Notes: a model not told the origin generated them from the sequence alone. A stretch of 64,000 nucleotides of DNA from Amycolatopsis alkalitolerans (GCF_006152065.1 NZ_VDFW01000027.1:1-64000); one strand, 5' to 3'; numbered from the stretch's first letter, positions 8,871-19,592 are shown. Numbers and translations are program-made.

Positions 8871-10778
8871 TCATCCGGGGGGAATCGGGCGGTGGACCGA
8901 CGCTTCGGCAGACGCACCGGCGCGCCAGTCGGCGATCCACGGGCCCGTGCCCTCGCTCGGGTCGAAAACGCCCTCCTCCAGCCACCTGTACCGCCCATCG
9001 AGGACACCGGCGGTCAGCTCGCGCGCCTCGTCGTCGGTGTTGTCCCAGAGCGCGTCGAACAGGACCTCGATGCGCAGCCGCGCCTGGCGGCAGAACACGT
9101 CCGCCAGTTCCCGCGCGCTCTCGGTGTCCTCCCGTTCGGCTCGCACGCAACTGGCGGCCATCGCGAACAGTTCGGCACCGATGTCGACGATCCGCCCGAG
9201 GAAGCCCTGCCGCTTCTCGAGCCCGGCCTGCCAGCGCGCCATCCCGTAGAACGTCGAGCGCGCCAGCTTGCGTGCCGTCCGGTCGACATACCGCAGGTGC
9301 GGCGCGAGCATGCCGAACTCGTGGAACGAGGTCGGCACGTTTCCCTTGCCGCTGACCAGCTGTGCCAGCCACTTCGCGTAGAACCCGCTCGCCTTCGCCG
9401 CCGCCTTCGCCTTGTCACGCGGTGACGCCTCGACGTCGGCGAGCGCGCCCGCGGCCGCCAGATGCGCATCGACGGCCTCACGCGCGATGAACAGGTGCAT
9501 GATCTCCGTGGAACCCTCGAAGATCCGGTTGATCCGCAGATCCCGCACCAGCTGCTCGGCTCCGACCGCCCGCTCGCCACGCGCCGCGAGCGAGGCCGCG
9601 GTCTCGTACCCGCGCCCGCCGCGGATCTGCAGCAGCTCATCGGCGACCTGGCACGACATCTCACTCGCCCACAGCTTCGCCAGCGCCGCCTCGATGCGGA
9701 TGTCGTTGCGCCCCTCGTCGCTCATATACCCGGACAGCTCCTGCACGCTCTCCATCGCGAACGTCGTCGCGGCGATGAACGAGATCTTGTTCGCCACCGC
9801 ACCGTGCCCGGCGATCGGCCCGCCCCACTGCACCCGCTCGGCCGACCACTCGCGCGCGATCTTCAGGCACCATTTGCCCGCCCCCGCGCACATCGACGGG
9901 ATCGACAGGCGGCCGGTGTTCAGCGTGGCCAGCGCGATCTTGAGTCCCCTGCCCTCGCCACCGACCACGTTCTCCTTGGGCACGCGGACGCGGTGGAACC
10001 GCGTCAGCCCGTTCTCGATCCCGCGCAGGCCCATGAACGCGTTGCGCCGCTCGACGGTGATACCGGGGCTGTCCATCTCGACGATGAACGCCGTCACCCC
10101 GCCCGGATGCCCGTCGGAAGCCGGCACCCGCGCCATTACCACGACGAGTTCGGCCACGACCCCGTTGGTGGTCCACAGCTTCACGCCGTCCAGCTCGTAG
10201 GCCTCGCCGTCCTCGGTGGGCACCGCCGAGGACGCGAGCCGCGCCGGGTCGGAGCCGACGTCCGGTTCGGTGAGCAGGAACGCCGTGATCGCGCCCCTCG
10301 CGCAGCGGGGCAGGAACTTCGCCTTCTGCTCGGGCGTGCCCGCGAGTTTGAGCGGTTCGGGCACGCCGATCGACTGGTGTGCAGAAAGCAGCACGCCGAG
10401 CGTCGGGTTCACCGAAGCGACGAGCATGAGCGCGCGGTTGTAGGCGACCTGGGTCAGGCCGAGCCCGCCGTACTCCTCGGGAATCTTGATCCCGAAACAG
10501 CCGAGCCCCGCGAGCCCCTTCACGTACTCGTCGGGAATCCGCGCCTCGCGCTCGATGACGCCGCCGTCGATCGTCGCGCAGTACTCGCGGAGCCGGCCGA
10601 GGAACTCCTCGGCCGGCGCCGCGGCTTCGGCGGCGGGACGCGGGTGGGGATGCACCAGATTGAGCCGGAACCGGCCGAGATAGAGCTCCTTCGCGAACGA
10701 CGGCTTGACCCAGCCGGTCTCGCGGGACTCCTCCGCCAGCGCACGGGCCTCCCGTTCGGTCACCTTGGCTCGTGTCAT
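8871..10778 (-). CDS. Acyl-CoA dehydrogenase with C-terminal extension
   Basis: 635-aa flavoprotein of the FadE type, longer than the usual 380-400 aa because of a C-terminal helical extension of roughly 200 residues, as in very-long-chain-type enzymes. Core motifs are FLLTEPDVGSDPARL (FAD/substrate loop), KLWTTNG, GLRGIENGLTRF and LQIRGGRGYETA followed by IFEGSTEIMHLFIAREA. The ATG at 10778 is preceded by GAGGAGG, so the longer upstream reading is not used. It presumably performs alpha,beta-oxidation of an acyl-CoA. Gene stands alone; substrate length unknown. Confidence 0.9.
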   Translation of the reverse strand: MTRAKVTEREARALAEESRETGWVKPSFAKELYLGRFRLNLVHPHPRPAAEAAAPAEEFLGRLREYCATIDGGVIEREARIPDEYVKGLAGLGCFGIKIPEEYGGLGLTQVAYNRALMLVASVNPTLGVLLSAHQSIGVPEPLKLAGTPEQKAKFLPRCARGAITAFLLTEPDVGSDPARLASSAVPTEDGEAYELDGVKLWTTNGVVAELVVVMARVPASDGHPGGVTAFIVEMDSPGITVERRNAFMGLRGIENGLTRFHRVRVPKENVVGGEGRGLKIALATLNTGRLSIPSMCAGAGKWCLKIAREWSAERVQWGGPIAGHGAVANKISFIAATTFAMESVQELSGYMSDEGRNDIRIEAALAKLWASEMSCQVADELLQIRGGRGYETAASLAARGERAVGAEQLVRDLRINRIFEGSTEIMHLFIAREAVDAHLAAAGALADVEASPRDKAKAAAKASGFYAKWLAQLVSGKGNVPTSFHEFGMLAPHLRYVDRTARKLARSTFYGMARWQAGLEKRQGFLGRIVDIGAELFAMAASCVRAEREDTESARELADVFCRQARLRIEVLFDALWDNTDDEARELTAGVLDGRYRWLEEGVFDPSEGTGPWIADWRAGASAEASVHRPIPPG

Positions 10779-10935
10779 CGCAGCCACCTCCTCGGCGTCA
10801 AGAGCTTTGTGACGAGTGTTACCCACGAGTAGCGACAGGAAAACCCCCAATCGCCGGAGCGTGTTCCGGCCGTCACCAGAAATGGCCGTGCCAGTGCGCG
10901 CGGGGCACCATGGGCGGTAAGGGGAGGGGATCGAC

Positions 10936-11826
10936 ATGTCCGAGATGACACTGCCCCGTCCGGTCGGGTTCGTGCTCGGGGGTGGCGGCAGCCTTGGCGC
11001 CATGCAGGTCGGCATGCTGCGGGCGCTCGACGAGCACGGCATCCGCCCGGACCTCGTGGCCGGCACGTCCGTCGGCTCGCTCAACGGCGCGGTCCTCGCC
11101 GCCGCCCCGGAGGACGCGACGCGCCGCCTGCCGGAGATCTGGACGCACCTGACGCGCGCCGAGGCGTTCCCCGGCGGCGTGTTCAGCCGGGTCCGCACGC
11201 TCCACCACGCGAAAACCCACCTGTTCCCCAACACCGGACTCGCGATGATCATCCGGCAACATCTCGGTGGGGGTGCGACGTTCGACGACCTCGAAGTTCC
11301 CCTCGGCGTGGTGACCACCGACGTCGACACCGCCGAACCCGTGCTGGTCCGCTCCGGCGAACTGCTGCCCACCCTGCTCGCGAGTTCCGCGATCCCCGGG
11401 ATCTACCCGCCGGTCGAGCACGAGGGCCGCCTGCTCTACGACGGCGGCCTCGTCGCGAACGTGCCGATGAGGCAGGCGCTGCACATGGGTGCGCGCTCGC
11501 TCGTCGTGCTCGACTGCGCCTTCCCCGGCCAGATCCCGTCGCCGCCGCACACGTTCGCCGAGGTCCTGATGTACACGGCGATGATCAGCATGCGGAACCA
11601 GGCCGTGCTCGAGGCGCCGCTCGCGGCCGCCGAGGTGCCGGTCGTGTACCTGCCGGGACCGGTGCCGGTGCGGATGAGCCCGCTCGATTTCAGCCATACC
11701 GCGGAATTGGACAAAAGTGCCTATGGGGCCGCCCTGGCATATCTCGACGACCTGCTCGTCGCCGGTCCCGGACTTTACGGAGGACCCGGTGTGAAAGTCG
11801 TGTCAGCCGCGGAAAGCCCAGCGTGA
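10936..11826 (+). CDS. Patatin-like phospholipase (RssA type)
   Basis: 296-aa cytosolic serine hydrolase with a Ser-Asp dyad. The oxyanion loop VLGGGGSLGAMQVG is at residues about 12-25, the nucleophile elbow is GTSVG (about 42-46), and the aspartate is in LYDGGLVANVP (about 170). ATG has a strong upstream AGGGGAGGGG. A membrane segment or signal peptide is not visible. Divergent from the acyl-CoA dehydrogenase, with a 157-bp spacer, so both could act in lipid turnover, but this is inference from position. Confidence 0.9.
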   Translation: MSEMTLPRPVGFVLGGGGSLGAMQVGMLRALDEHGIRPDLVAGTSVGSLNGAVLAAAPEDATRRLPEIWTHLTRAEAFPGGVFSRVRTLHHAKTHLFPNTGLAMIIRQHLGGGATFDDLEVPLGVVTTDVDTAEPVLVRSGELLPTLLASSAIPGIYPPVEHEGRLLYDGGLVANVPMRQALHMGARSLVVLDCAFPGQIPSPPHTFAEVLMYTAMISMRNQAVLEAPLAAAEVPVVYLPGPVPVRMSPLDFSHTAELDKSAYGAALAYLDDLLVAGPGLYGGPGVKVVSAAESPA

Positions 11827-11927
11827 CACACGCCACTTCGCCGCAACAAACCACGTGGTGGGCCGTCCATACCAGCGCGGTACTTTGATGCACAGCCCGC
11901 TCCTTCGACCTCCACAAAAGAGACCTG

Positions 11928-13163
11928 ATGTTTTTGACCAAGCCTTTACGTCTTCCTGGCAGATCTCGTTCCGGCGTGCTCATCGGCCTGTTACTGACCG
12001 CGCTTGCCGTTTCGGCGTGCAGTTCCGGCAATTCGGGCACGACCTCCCCTAACGGAAACAACGGCGGTGCTGCCACGTCGCCGGCGGCTCCCGCGGTGTC
12101 GCTCTCGATCCAGCCCGCCGCCGACTCGACCAACGTCAGCCCCACCACGCCGATCGTCGTGAAGGCCGCGGGCGGCACCATCACCGACGTCACGGTCACC
12201 AACGCGGCCAAGGGCACCAAGGTCAACGGCAGCCTGTCGGCGGACAAGACGACGTGGACGTCGAGCGATGCGCTCGGCTACGGGGCGAAGTACCAGATCG
12301 ACGCGCACGCGACCGACCCCTCGGGCAAATCCGTGGACCAGCAGAGCACCGTGAGCACGATCAAGCCCGCGAAGCAGGCCAACGCGAACCTGATCCCGGC
12401 GCCGTCCTCGGTGGCGCAGACCGGCGTCGGCGTCGGCCAGCCGATCGTGTTCCAGTTCTCCTACGACGTGAAGAACAAGGCGGCGGTGGAGAAGCAACTG
12501 TCGGTCAAGTCGAACCCGCCGCAGGAGGGCGGCTGGTACTGGGTCGACAGCAAGAACGTGCACTACCGGCCGAAGGACTACTGGCAGCCGGGCACCACGC
12601 TGACGGTGTCCGCGAAGATCTACGGGGTCGACTTCGGCAACGGCGTGTACGGCGCGGAAGACCGCACGGAGACCTACCACGTGCACGACTCGTGGATCGC
12701 GAAGGCCGACGGCAACACCGAACAGATGCAGATCTTCCACAACGGGCAGATGGTCAAGTCGATGCCGATCTCGATGGGCAAGGACGCGACCCCGACGCAT
12801 CTGGGCGCGCACGTGATCTCGTTCAAGTCGGCGAACTACATCATGGACTCGTGCACGTACGGCGTGTGCCCGCCCGACCCGAATGCGTACCGGTCGAACG
12901 AGCAGTGGTCGGAACGCATTTCCAACGACGGCGAGTTCGTGCACGAGAACCCGAACAGCGTGGGCGCGCAGGGCAGTACGAACGTGTCACACGGCTGCAT
13001 CAACCTCAACGCGGCCAACGCCCAGTGGTTCTTCAACACCTTGGGGCTCGGCGATGTCGTCGAGGTGGCCAATTCCGGCGGCCCGCAGCTGCCCGTGTGG
13101 GACCTCTACGGCGACTGGGCCTTGTCGTGGAGCCAGTGGCAGAAGGGCAGTGCACTCAGCTGA
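11928..13163 (+). CDS. L,D-transpeptidase lipoprotein
   Basis: 411-aa secreted cell-wall enzyme that forms 3-3 cross-links in peptidoglycan. The N-terminus carries a signal peptide with lipobox LAVSAC (Cys about 29), then a Thr/Ser/Pro-rich linker and two Ig-like regions as in mycobacterial LdtMt2. The C-terminal YkuD domain ends with the active-site motif SHGCINLNAANAQWFF. The preceding HENPNSVG supplies the first conserved histidine. A perfect terminator follows. ATG start gives a normal lipoprotein signal. Family firm; number of Ig domains is estimated by eye. Confidence 0.93.
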   Translation: MFLTKPLRLPGRSRSGVLIGLLLTALAVSACSSGNSGTTSPNGNNGGAATSPAAPAVSLSIQPAADSTNVSPTTPIVVKAAGGTITDVTVTNAAKGTKVNGSLSADKTTWTSSDALGYGAKYQIDAHATDPSGKSVDQQSTVSTIKPAKQANANLIPAPSSVAQTGVGVGQPIVFQFSYDVKNKAAVEKQLSVKSNPPQEGGWYWVDSKNVHYRPKDYWQPGTTLTVSAKIYGVDFGNGVYGAEDRTETYHVHDSWIAKADGNTEQMQIFHNGQMVKSMPISMGKDATPTHLGAHVISFKSANYIMDSCTYGVCPPDPNAYRSNEQWSERISNDGEFVHENPNSVGAQGSTNVSHGCINLNAANAQWFFNTLGLGDVVEVANSGGPQLPVWDLYGDWALSWSQWQKGSALS

Positions 13164-13171
13164 CCTCGCTT

Positions 13172-13210
13172 CGAGAGGCCGGGATCTCCGCGGGGGATCC
13201 CGGCCTCTCG
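13172..13210. terminator. Bidirectional terminator, ldt / ltrA
   Basis: Perfect 15-bp repeat CGAGAGGCCGGGATC / GATCCCGGCCTCTCG with a 9-nt loop, exactly filling the 47-bp gap between two convergent genes. Confidence 0.85.
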
Positions 13211-14389
13211 CTATTCCCCGACCGGGTGGCCGTGGGTCGCGACGACGCTCGTCACGACGAGACCCACCACGACGACCGCGGCGAGGTGCACCGGCAGCGG
13301 AGTGAACGACACCGCGAGCACCAGCGCGGCCGCGAGCGGGAACCCCACGGCGATCGGGCGGCATTCGTTGCGCGGCCCGACATGCAGCAGCCACACACTC
13401 AGCAGGTACAGCGCGATCGGCACGTTCAGTGCGAGCGCGGTGCCCAGCCCGCCGAGATGGCCGGTGTGGGTGTCGTAGTCGATCACCAGCTCGAGCCCGG
13501 TCCCGACGGCCGCCGCCGAGCCGAAGATCACGTAGTGCCCGTAGCCCCACACGTAGCCCCGCCGGAACTGCGCCAGCCGCCGGTGCGCGGGCTGGTCGAA
13601 GTAGAGCCACCACATCGCGAACACGATCGCCACCCCCGCGATCGCGACCGAGATCAGCCCGCCGGCGGGATGCCCGCTGCCGAGTGCCTCCTGCAGCGCG
13701 TTGCTCGCCGCGAGCACCGATTCGCCGAGCACGATCAGGGTGAACAGCCCGTACCGCTCACCGATGTGGTGCGGGTGCCAGTTCGTCGGGGCCGCCTGCT
13801 CGGCCCAGACCGGGACCAGCAGTTCGGCCACGACGAGCACGAGGAAGCTCGGCAGGAACCACGATTCCGGCACCGCGAGCCGCAGCAACCAGCCCAGCTG
13901 GACGACGGTGACCCCGAGCGCGTAGCGCAGCGCGGTCGGCCGGTTGCCCTCGTCCTGGCGCGCCGCGCGCAACCACTGGCCGACCATCGCGAACCGCATG
14001 ATCACGTACCCGGCGGTGACCGTGGTGAAGTCCTCGTGCCAGGCGTCCGGCACCCCGGCGGCGACCACGAGGGCGCCGACGATCTGCACGAACGTCGCGA
14101 CGCGGTACGGCACGTCGTCGGTGTCGAAGGCCGACGCGAACCAGCTGAAGTTCACCCAGCCCCACCAGATCGCGAAGAACACCAGGAGGTAGGACAGGAC
14201 GCCGTGCCCGATCTGGTGCTCGGCGAGGGAATGGTGCAGTTGCCCGCCCGCCATGCTCACCGCGACCACGAAACACAGGTCGAACAGCAGCTCCAGCGGT
14301 GTCGCGGCGCGATGCCGCTCCGAACGGTCTCGGGCCGTCATCGGCCGGTACCACACGTGGGCCGGGCGCGGTGCGCGCTCGTCGGGCAT
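13211..14389 (-). CDS. Low temperature requirement A (LtrA) family membrane protein
   Basis: 392-aa polytopic membrane protein of the LtrA family. The start region PLELLFDLCFVVAVS contains the family hallmark ELxxDLxFV, and YVWGYGHYVIFGSAAAVGTG and ERYGLFTLIVLGES are further conserved segments. Ten or more hydrophobic segments. ATG preceded by GGAGG. The biochemical role of LtrA proteins is not established; the name comes from cold-growth phenotypes in Listeria. Single gene, transcribed away from the long spacer at 14.4-15.2 kb. Confidence 0.88.
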   Translation of the reverse strand: MPDERAPRPAHVWYRPMTARDRSERHRAATPLELLFDLCFVVAVSMAGGQLHHSLAEHQIGHGVLSYLLVFFAIWWGWVNFSWFASAFDTDDVPYRVATFVQIVGALVVAAGVPDAWHEDFTTVTAGYVIMRFAMVGQWLRAARQDEGNRPTALRYALGVTVVQLGWLLRLAVPESWFLPSFLVLVVAELLVPVWAEQAAPTNWHPHHIGERYGLFTLIVLGESVLAASNALQEALGSGHPAGGLISVAIAGVAIVFAMWWLYFDQPAHRRLAQFRRGYVWGYGHYVIFGSAAAVGTGLELVIDYDTHTGHLGGLGTALALNVPIALYLLSVWLLHVGPRNECRPIAVGFPLAAALVLAVSFTPLPVHLAAVVVVGLVVTSVVATHGHPVGE

Positions 14390-15185
14390 CTCGGCTCCTC
14401 CGGTCAGGGGCAGACGGCCGATATCCCATCATGAAAACGCGCTGGGCTCGGGTGGGCTCAGCTCCCCCTCCTGCGAGCCCACCCGAGCGGGTGCCTTCGC
14501 GCGATCACCGAACGGTCCCCCGCGGACGCCGGCAATGGCGCCGAGAAATGAGCGTGCGTGTCCCCATCGGACGACTACGGCTCGTTCGGCTGGTGGCCCC
14601 ATCCCCGGACCGCCAACCGGACCGCCACTTTCCGTAGCGAATCCCTCGAAGTGAAGGCTCGACCAGGTTTACCCGGTTGCTCTCAGTAGCGCCACCTCAT
14701 TAGGGAAACCATCACTCGTATGGAGCAGTGAATACTACGTGCTGTAGTTGGTTGGCCGACCGCCGTACTCACCGCACCGGGCGAGGTCGTGACCGCGAGG
14801 CTCGCGTTCTCCGCCGGGATTAGCCACAACCTCGCGCCCGGTCCGGTCACAGTGCGCTTCCGGCCCGATGGGAAACGAGCCGTCCCGCAAGCGCGGCCAA
14901 GACCGCTAAGCCGGGCGCGAACGGCGTCACGGACAGCCCAGATCGCGACGGAGAGTAATCGTTTCCTTGCTGGAAGAACGCGCGACAACCAGCCCTCAGA
15001 CGGAGAATCGCGATGAACAGCCTCGGTGCATCCGAGCAGTGGGCTATTGCGGTCGGTTCAGCCAGAACTGCCGCAGATCACGCTGCGCGGCGTCCTCGTG
15101 GCCACGGCGGAACTCGCCCCCGCCCGGCACCGTGTGCTGGGCGTGTTCGCCTCGTGACCTACGGGGCAGCCGACCGGCGGGCTCG
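14390..15185. other. 796-bp spacer with little or no coding content
   Basis: No convincing intact gene between ltrA and dnaE. It is visibly less GC-rich around 14640-14760. It contains a degenerate coding-like stretch (14732-14881) and a short minus-strand stretch ending HEDAAQRDLRQFWLNRPQ (about 15044-15130) that has coding-like third positions but no convincing start. No tRNA, repeat array or IS end was recognised. Confidence 0.6.
14732..14881 (+). pseudogene. Possible remnant of a decayed gene
   Basis: About 50 codons without a stop, with strong GC third-position bias in the central part: TAPGEVVTARLAFSAGISHN then LAPGPVTVRFRPDGKRAV. It reads like one edge of a beta-sandwich domain. There is no ATG or ribosome site; only an internal GTG at 14789. 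The stretch is flanked by low-GC, non-coding sequence. Family not recognised; chance reading is possible. Confidence 0.3.
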
Positions 15186-18100
15186 TCAGGTGCTCGCGGT
15201 GATACCCGGGATGCCTTTCAGTTCGCCCATGAGCATGCTCGTCACCTTGACCGGGTAGTCGTAGAGCGCGAAGACCGTCTCCTGCTGGCGGCCGATCAGC
15301 TTGAGCCGGACCGGGGTGTCGCCCTTGTGCGCCAGCAGGGTCTGCTTCAGCTCGCCCACCACGCTCTTGTCGAGCTTCTCGGCCGAGCAGTGCAACATCA
15401 GCGGCGGCTCGTCCTCGCCGTTGCCGATCTCCGACAGGTCGAGCGGGACCAGGCCGCCGCCGAAGACGGACATCTTGTCTTCGCGCCAGTTCACCCGGCC
15501 CTTGACCAGGACGGCATTGTCCTCGACCAGATCCGCCGAGAACATCGCGTACGACTTCGGGAAGAACAGCACCTCGAGCGAGGCGTCCATGTCCTCGACC
15601 GTGCAGATCGCCCAGGGCTCGCCCTTCTTGTTGACCCGGCGCTCGAGCGAGGTGATCAGGCCCGAGACGACCAGCTCGCCTTCCTTCGGCGGGTTGTCCA
15701 GGATCGCCGCGATCGGCTTGGGCGCGTGCTTGCGCAGGATGCGCTCGGCCCCGTCGAGCGGATGCGCCGACACGTACAGGCCCAGCATCTCCCGCTCGTA
15801 GGACAGCAGCTGCTTACGCGGCCACTCCTCCTCACCGAACTTCAGGTGCGCCAGCGGCGACGAGGAACTCGACGCGCCCTCGTCCTCATCACCCGCGCCG
15901 AACAGGTCGAACTGGCCCATCGCCTCCTGCCGCTTGAGCGGCACCACCGCTTCGACCGCGTCCTCGTGTACCTGGATCATCGACAGCCGCGTGTTGCCCA
16001 GCGAGTCGAACCCGCCCGCCTTGATCAGCGATTCCAGCACCCGCTTGTTGCAGGCCACCAGCTCGGCCTTGTCCAGGAAGTCGGTGAACGAGGAGTACTT
16101 GCCCTTCTCCTCGCGGGTCTTGATGATCGAATCGACGACGTTGGCGCCGACGTTGCGGACGGCACCCATCCCGAAGCGGATGGCGTCCCCGACCGCGGCG
16201 AAGCGCGGGCCCGACTCGTTCACGTCCGGCGGCAGCACCTTCACGCCGAGCCGGCGGCATTCGGACAGGTAGACGGCGGACTTGTCCTTGTTGTCGCCCA
16301 CCGAGGTCAGCAGCGCGGCCATGTACTCCGCGGTGTAGTTCGCCTTCAGGTAAGCGGTCCAGTACCCGACCAGCGCGTAGCCCGCCGCGTGCGACTTGTT
16401 GAACGCGTACCCGGCGAACGGGAGGATCGTGTCCCACAGCGCCTTGATCGCGGCCTTCGAGAAGCCCTTCTCCTGCATACCGGCTTCGAAGCCCTCGTAC
16501 TCCTTCTCAAGGACTTCCTTCTTCTTCTTGCCCATCGCCCGGCGCAGCACGTCCGCTCGGCCCATCGAATAGCCGGCGACCTTCTGCGCGATCTGCATGA
16601 TCTGTTCCTGATACACGATCAGGCCATAGGTCTCGGACAGGATTTCCTGCAGCGGCTCTTCGAGCTCCGGATGGATCGGGGTGACCTCTTGCCGGCCGTT
16701 CTTGCGGTCGGCGTAGTTGTTGTGCGTGTTCATCGCCATCGGGCCCGGCCGGTACAGGGCGTTGACGGCGGCGATGTCGGCGAACTCGGTCGGCTGCATG
16801 CGGCGCAGCAGGTCTCGCATGGCGCCACCATCGAGCTGGAACACGCCCAGCGTGTCACCGCGGCCGAGCAGCTTGTACGTGTCCGGATCTTCGACGCCGA
16901 GCGTGTCGAGGTCGATGTCGACGCCGCGGTTGGCCTTGATGTTGTCGATCGCGTCACCGATGACGGTGAGGTTACGCAGGCCGAGGAAGTCCATCTTCAA
17001 CAGGCCGATGGCCTCGCACGACGGGTAGTCCCAGCCGGTGATGATCGCCCCGTCGTCGCGCTGCCACAACGGGATGGCGTCCATCAGCGGTTCGCTGGAC
17101 ATGATGACCGCGCAGGCGTGCACACCGGCGTTGCGGATCAGGCCTTCGAGACCGCGCGCGGTGTCGAAGATCGTCTTGACCTCTTCGTCGGTCTCGACGA
17201 GCGTGCGCACCTCCGCCGCCTCGCCGAACCGTTCGTGCTGCGGGTCGACGATGCCCGAAAGCGGGATGTCCTTCGCCATGATCGGCGGCGGCAGCGCCTT
17301 CGAGATCCGGTCGGCGATCGAGTAGCCCGGCTGGCCGAAGTGGACGCGCGCGGAATCCTTGATCGCGGCCTTGGTTTTAATGGTGCCGAAGGTGATCACC
17401 TGGGCGACCTTGTCCGCGCCGTACTTCTCGGTGGCGTAGCGGATCATCTCGCCGCGGCGGCGGTCGTCGAAGTCGATGTCGATATCGGGCATCGACATGC
17501 GCTCGGGGTTGAGGAACCGCTCGAACAGCAGGCCGAGCGGGATCGGGTCGAGGTTGGTGATGCCCAGCGCGTACGCCACGAGTGCGCCCGCCGCCGAGCC
17601 ACGGCCGGGGCCGACCCGGATGCCCACGCTGCGGGCGTAGTTGCACAGGTCGGCCACGACGAGGAAGTACGCCGGGAAGCCCTTCTGGGCGATGACGCCG
17701 AGTTCCATCTCCGCCCGCTCGACGTAGCCCTCGGGGATCCCGTCCGGGAAGCGCCACTTGAGGCCGTCGATGACCTGCTGGTGCAGCCAGGACTCCTCGG
17801 TGTGCCCTTCGGGGACTTCGAAGACCGGCATCCGGTCCTTGTGCGTGTACACCTCTTCGTAGGACTGGACACGCTCGGCGATCATCAGCGTGGTGTCCGC
17901 CGCGCCGGGCACCTCGGTGTCCCAGTACTCGCGCATATCGGCGGCCGACTTCAGGTAGTAGCCGTTACCGTCGAACTTGAACCGGTTCGGGTCATTGAGC
18001 GTCTTGCCCGACTGCACGCACAGCAACGCCGAATGCGAATCGGCCTGGTCTCTGGTGACGTAGTGCGAGTCATTGGTGGCCAGCGGCTTGAGGTCCAGTT

Positions 18101-18752
18101 GCCTGCCGATCTCCAGCAGGCCCTCCCGGACCGACCGTTCGATCGGCAGCCCGTGGTCCATCAGCTCGAGGAAGAAGTTGTCGGCGCCGAAGATGTCCTT
18201 GTAGTCCGACGCCGCCTGGATCGCCTCGGCCTTCTGCCCCAGCCGCAGCCGGGTCTGCACCTCGCCCGAGGGGCAGCCGGTGGTCGCGACGATGCCGGCC
18301 GCGTTCTCCGCGATCAGCTCGCGGTCCATCCGGGGCTTGCGGTAGTAGCCCTGGATACTCGCCAGCGACGAGAGCTTGAACAGGTTCCGCAGACCGGTCG
18401 CGTTCTCGGCGAGCATCGTCATATGCGTGTACGCGCCGCCACCGGAGACGTCGCCGCCCTCACCGAACTCGTCCGAACCGCGCTGGCTCGCCTGCCCCCA
18501 GAACACCGGCTTCTTCGTGAACCGCGACTCCGGCGCGATGTACGCCTCGATCCCGATGATGGGCTTGAGGCCGGCCTTGCGCGCTTCCTGGTAGAACTGG
18601 TCGGCCCCGTACATGTTGCCGTGGTCGGTCATCCCCACGGCCGGCATCTCCAGCCGCTTGGCCTCGGCGAACAGCGGAGCGATCTTCGCCGCACCGTCGA
18701 GCATCGAGTACTCGGTGTGCACATGCAGGTGAACGAAAGAATCGTTCGACAC
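15186..18752 (-). CDS. dnaE: DNA polymerase III subunit alpha (DnaE1)
   Basis: 1188-aa replicative polymerase. The N-terminal PHP domain starts [19 protein letters not shown], the motif is complete (HxH, then [11 protein letters not shown]), and the polymerase core includes [19 protein letters not shown] and [16 protein letters not shown] with the catalytic aspartates. [18 protein letters not shown] is further on, and a C-terminal OB-fold ([20 protein letters not shown]) binds single-stranded DNA. GTG at 18752 has GGGGAGG 9 nt upstream and gives the typical DnaE1 length. A 21-residue longer reading exists but lacks a ribosome site. Single-copy housekeeping gene. Confidence 0.97.
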   Translation of the reverse strand: MSNDSFVHLHVHTEYSMLDGAAKIAPLFAEAKRLEMPAVGMTDHGNMYGADQFYQEARKAGLKPIIGIEAYIAPESRFTKKPVFWGQASQRGSDEFGEGGDVSGGGAYTHMTMLAENATGLRNLFKLSSLASIQGYYRKPRMDRELIAENAAGIVATTGCPSGEVQTRLRLGQKAEAIQAASDYKDIFGADNFFLELMDHGLPIERSVREGLLEIGRQLDLKPLATNDSHYVTRDQADSHSALLCVQSGKTLNDPNRFKFDGNGYYLKSAADMREYWDTEVPGAADTTLMIAERVQSYEEVYTHKDRMPVFEVPEGHTEESWLHQQVIDGLKWRFPDGIPEGYVERAEMELGVIAQKGFPAYFLVVADLCNYARSVGIRVGPGRGSAAGALVAYALGITNLDPIPLGLLFERFLNPERMSMPDIDIDFDDRRRGEMIRYATEKYGADKVAQVITFGTIKTKAAIKDSARVHFGQPGYSIADRISKALPPPIMAKDIPLSGIVDPQHERFGEAAEVRTLVETDEEVKTIFDTARGLEGLIRNAGVHACAVIMSSEPLMDAIPLWQRDDGAIITGWDYPSCEAIGLLKMDFLGLRNLTVIGDAIDNIKANRGVDIDLDTLGVEDPDTYKLLGRGDTLGVFQLDGGAMRDLLRRMQPTEFADIAAVNALYRPGPMAMNTHNNYADRKNGRQEVTPIHPELEEPLQEILSETYGLIVYQEQIMQIAQKVAGYSMGRADVLRRAMGKKKKEVLEKEYEGFEAGMQEKGFSKAAIKALWDTILPFAGYAFNKSHAAGYALVGYWTAYLKANYTAEYMAALLTSVGDNKDKSAVYLSECRRLGVKVLPPDVNESGPRFAAVGDAIRFGMGAVRNVGANVVDSIIKTREEKGKYSSFTDFLDKAELVACNKRVLESLIKAGGFDSLGNTRLSMIQVHEDAVEAVVPLKRQEAMGQFDLFGAGDEDEGASSSSSPLAHLKFGEEEWPRKQLLSYEREMLGLYVSAHPLDGAERILRKHAPKPIAAILDNPPKEGELVVSGLITSLERRVNKKGEPWAICTVEDMDASLEVLFFPKSYAMFSADLVEDNAVLVKGRVNWREDKMSVFGGGLVPLDLSEIGNGEDEPPLMLHCSAEKLDKSVVGELKQTLLAHKGDTPVRLKLIGRQQETVFALYDYPVKVTSMLMGELKGIPGITAST

Positions 18753-18832
18753 CGGCGAAAACCTCCCCGTGAACGGTACTGCGCGACCCTGGACGGCCAG
18801 CCTAGCTCGCGGCACCGACAGTTTCGCGGAGA

Positions 18833-18866
18833 CGTGCCGGACGCCCGGGGAGCGACGTCCGGCACG
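18833..18866 (-). terminator. Terminator of the G1 peptidase gene
   Basis: Perfect 11-bp repeat CGTGCCGGACG / CGTCCGGCACG, 12-nt loop, a few bases after the stop of the peptidase gene and before dnaE. Confidence 0.7.
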
Positions 18867-18872
18867 CCAGGG

Positions 18873-19592
18873 TCAGCCGGTGTAGGACACGGTGAACCCG
18901 TCGCCGGAGGAGTTCGGGTTCGACGGGGTCGCGTAGTCGACGCCGTTCTGCCGCAGGATGATCTTCTCCGAGCTCACCAGGCCCGGGCCGGCGCTGTCGA
19001 CCTTCAGGTTACGGAAGCCGAAGGTGGAGAAGTGCGCCACGGCCGACTGCGAGCCGCCGACGGTGGGGGCCTCCTGGACGAACTCCGCGGACTGGCCGGG
19101 GCCGGTGTAGGTCTTGGTGGCCGACCAGCTTTTGCCGGTGGTGTCGTCCGCGAGCGAAATAACCCAGGAGGATCCACTCGATTTCGCGACGGAAGCGGTG
19201 ACGGAATCGCCTGCCTTGACCGTCACCCCCGGAATCGTCACGGAATAGTTGGGCAGGATTTCCCACCAGGCGGAATATTCCGCGTGCCCATTGACGTAAT
19301 CCGATTCCGTACCGGTCTGGATGAGGTCCGAATTCCCGTCGCCGTCGATACCGACCCACGCCGAGGAATAGGTCGACGAACTGGTCGCGGACACCGAGGG
19401 AACCGTCCAGGTGGCGGTCGCGGAGGTGTAGCTGCCGCCGGTTTCGGCGTAACCGGACCAGTTCGACGAATAGGACACGTTTCCCTGGTGCGAGATGAAG
19501 TGGTCGGCCGCGTTCACCGACGCGGCGCCGGCGGGGAGGGCCGACACCGCGAGCGCGGCACCGGAAACGAGAGCGGTAAGGCGGGGAACCAT
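18873..19592 (-). CDS. Secreted G1-family glutamic endopeptidase
   Basis: 239-aa protein with a Sec signal peptide (LTALVSGAALAVSALPAGAA) and a mature domain of the eqolisin/peptidase G1 fold. Recognisable blocks are SSNWSGYAETGG, SAWVGIDGDGNSDLIQTGTE (containing the candidate catalytic Gln), YSAWWEILPN and SAEFVQEAP (candidate catalytic Glu). G1 peptidases use a Gln/Glu dyad and usually work at acidic pH outside the cell. The ATG at 19592 is chosen for the AGGAGA 6 nt upstream; an in-frame GTG lies 15 bp earlier. Isolated gene between dnaE and an aminotransferase. Confidence 0.88.
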   Translation of the reverse strand: MVPRLTALVSGAALAVSALPAGAASVNAADHFISHQGNVSYSSNWSGYAETGGSYTSATATWTVPSVSATSSSTYSSAWVGIDGDGNSDLIQTGTESDYVNGHAEYSAWWEILPNYSVTIPGVTVKAGDSVTASVAKSSGSSWVISLADDTTGKSWSATKTYTGPGQSAEFVQEAPTVGGSQSAVAHFSTFGFRNLKVDSAGPGLVSSEKIILRQNGVDYATPSNPNSSGDGFTVSYTG

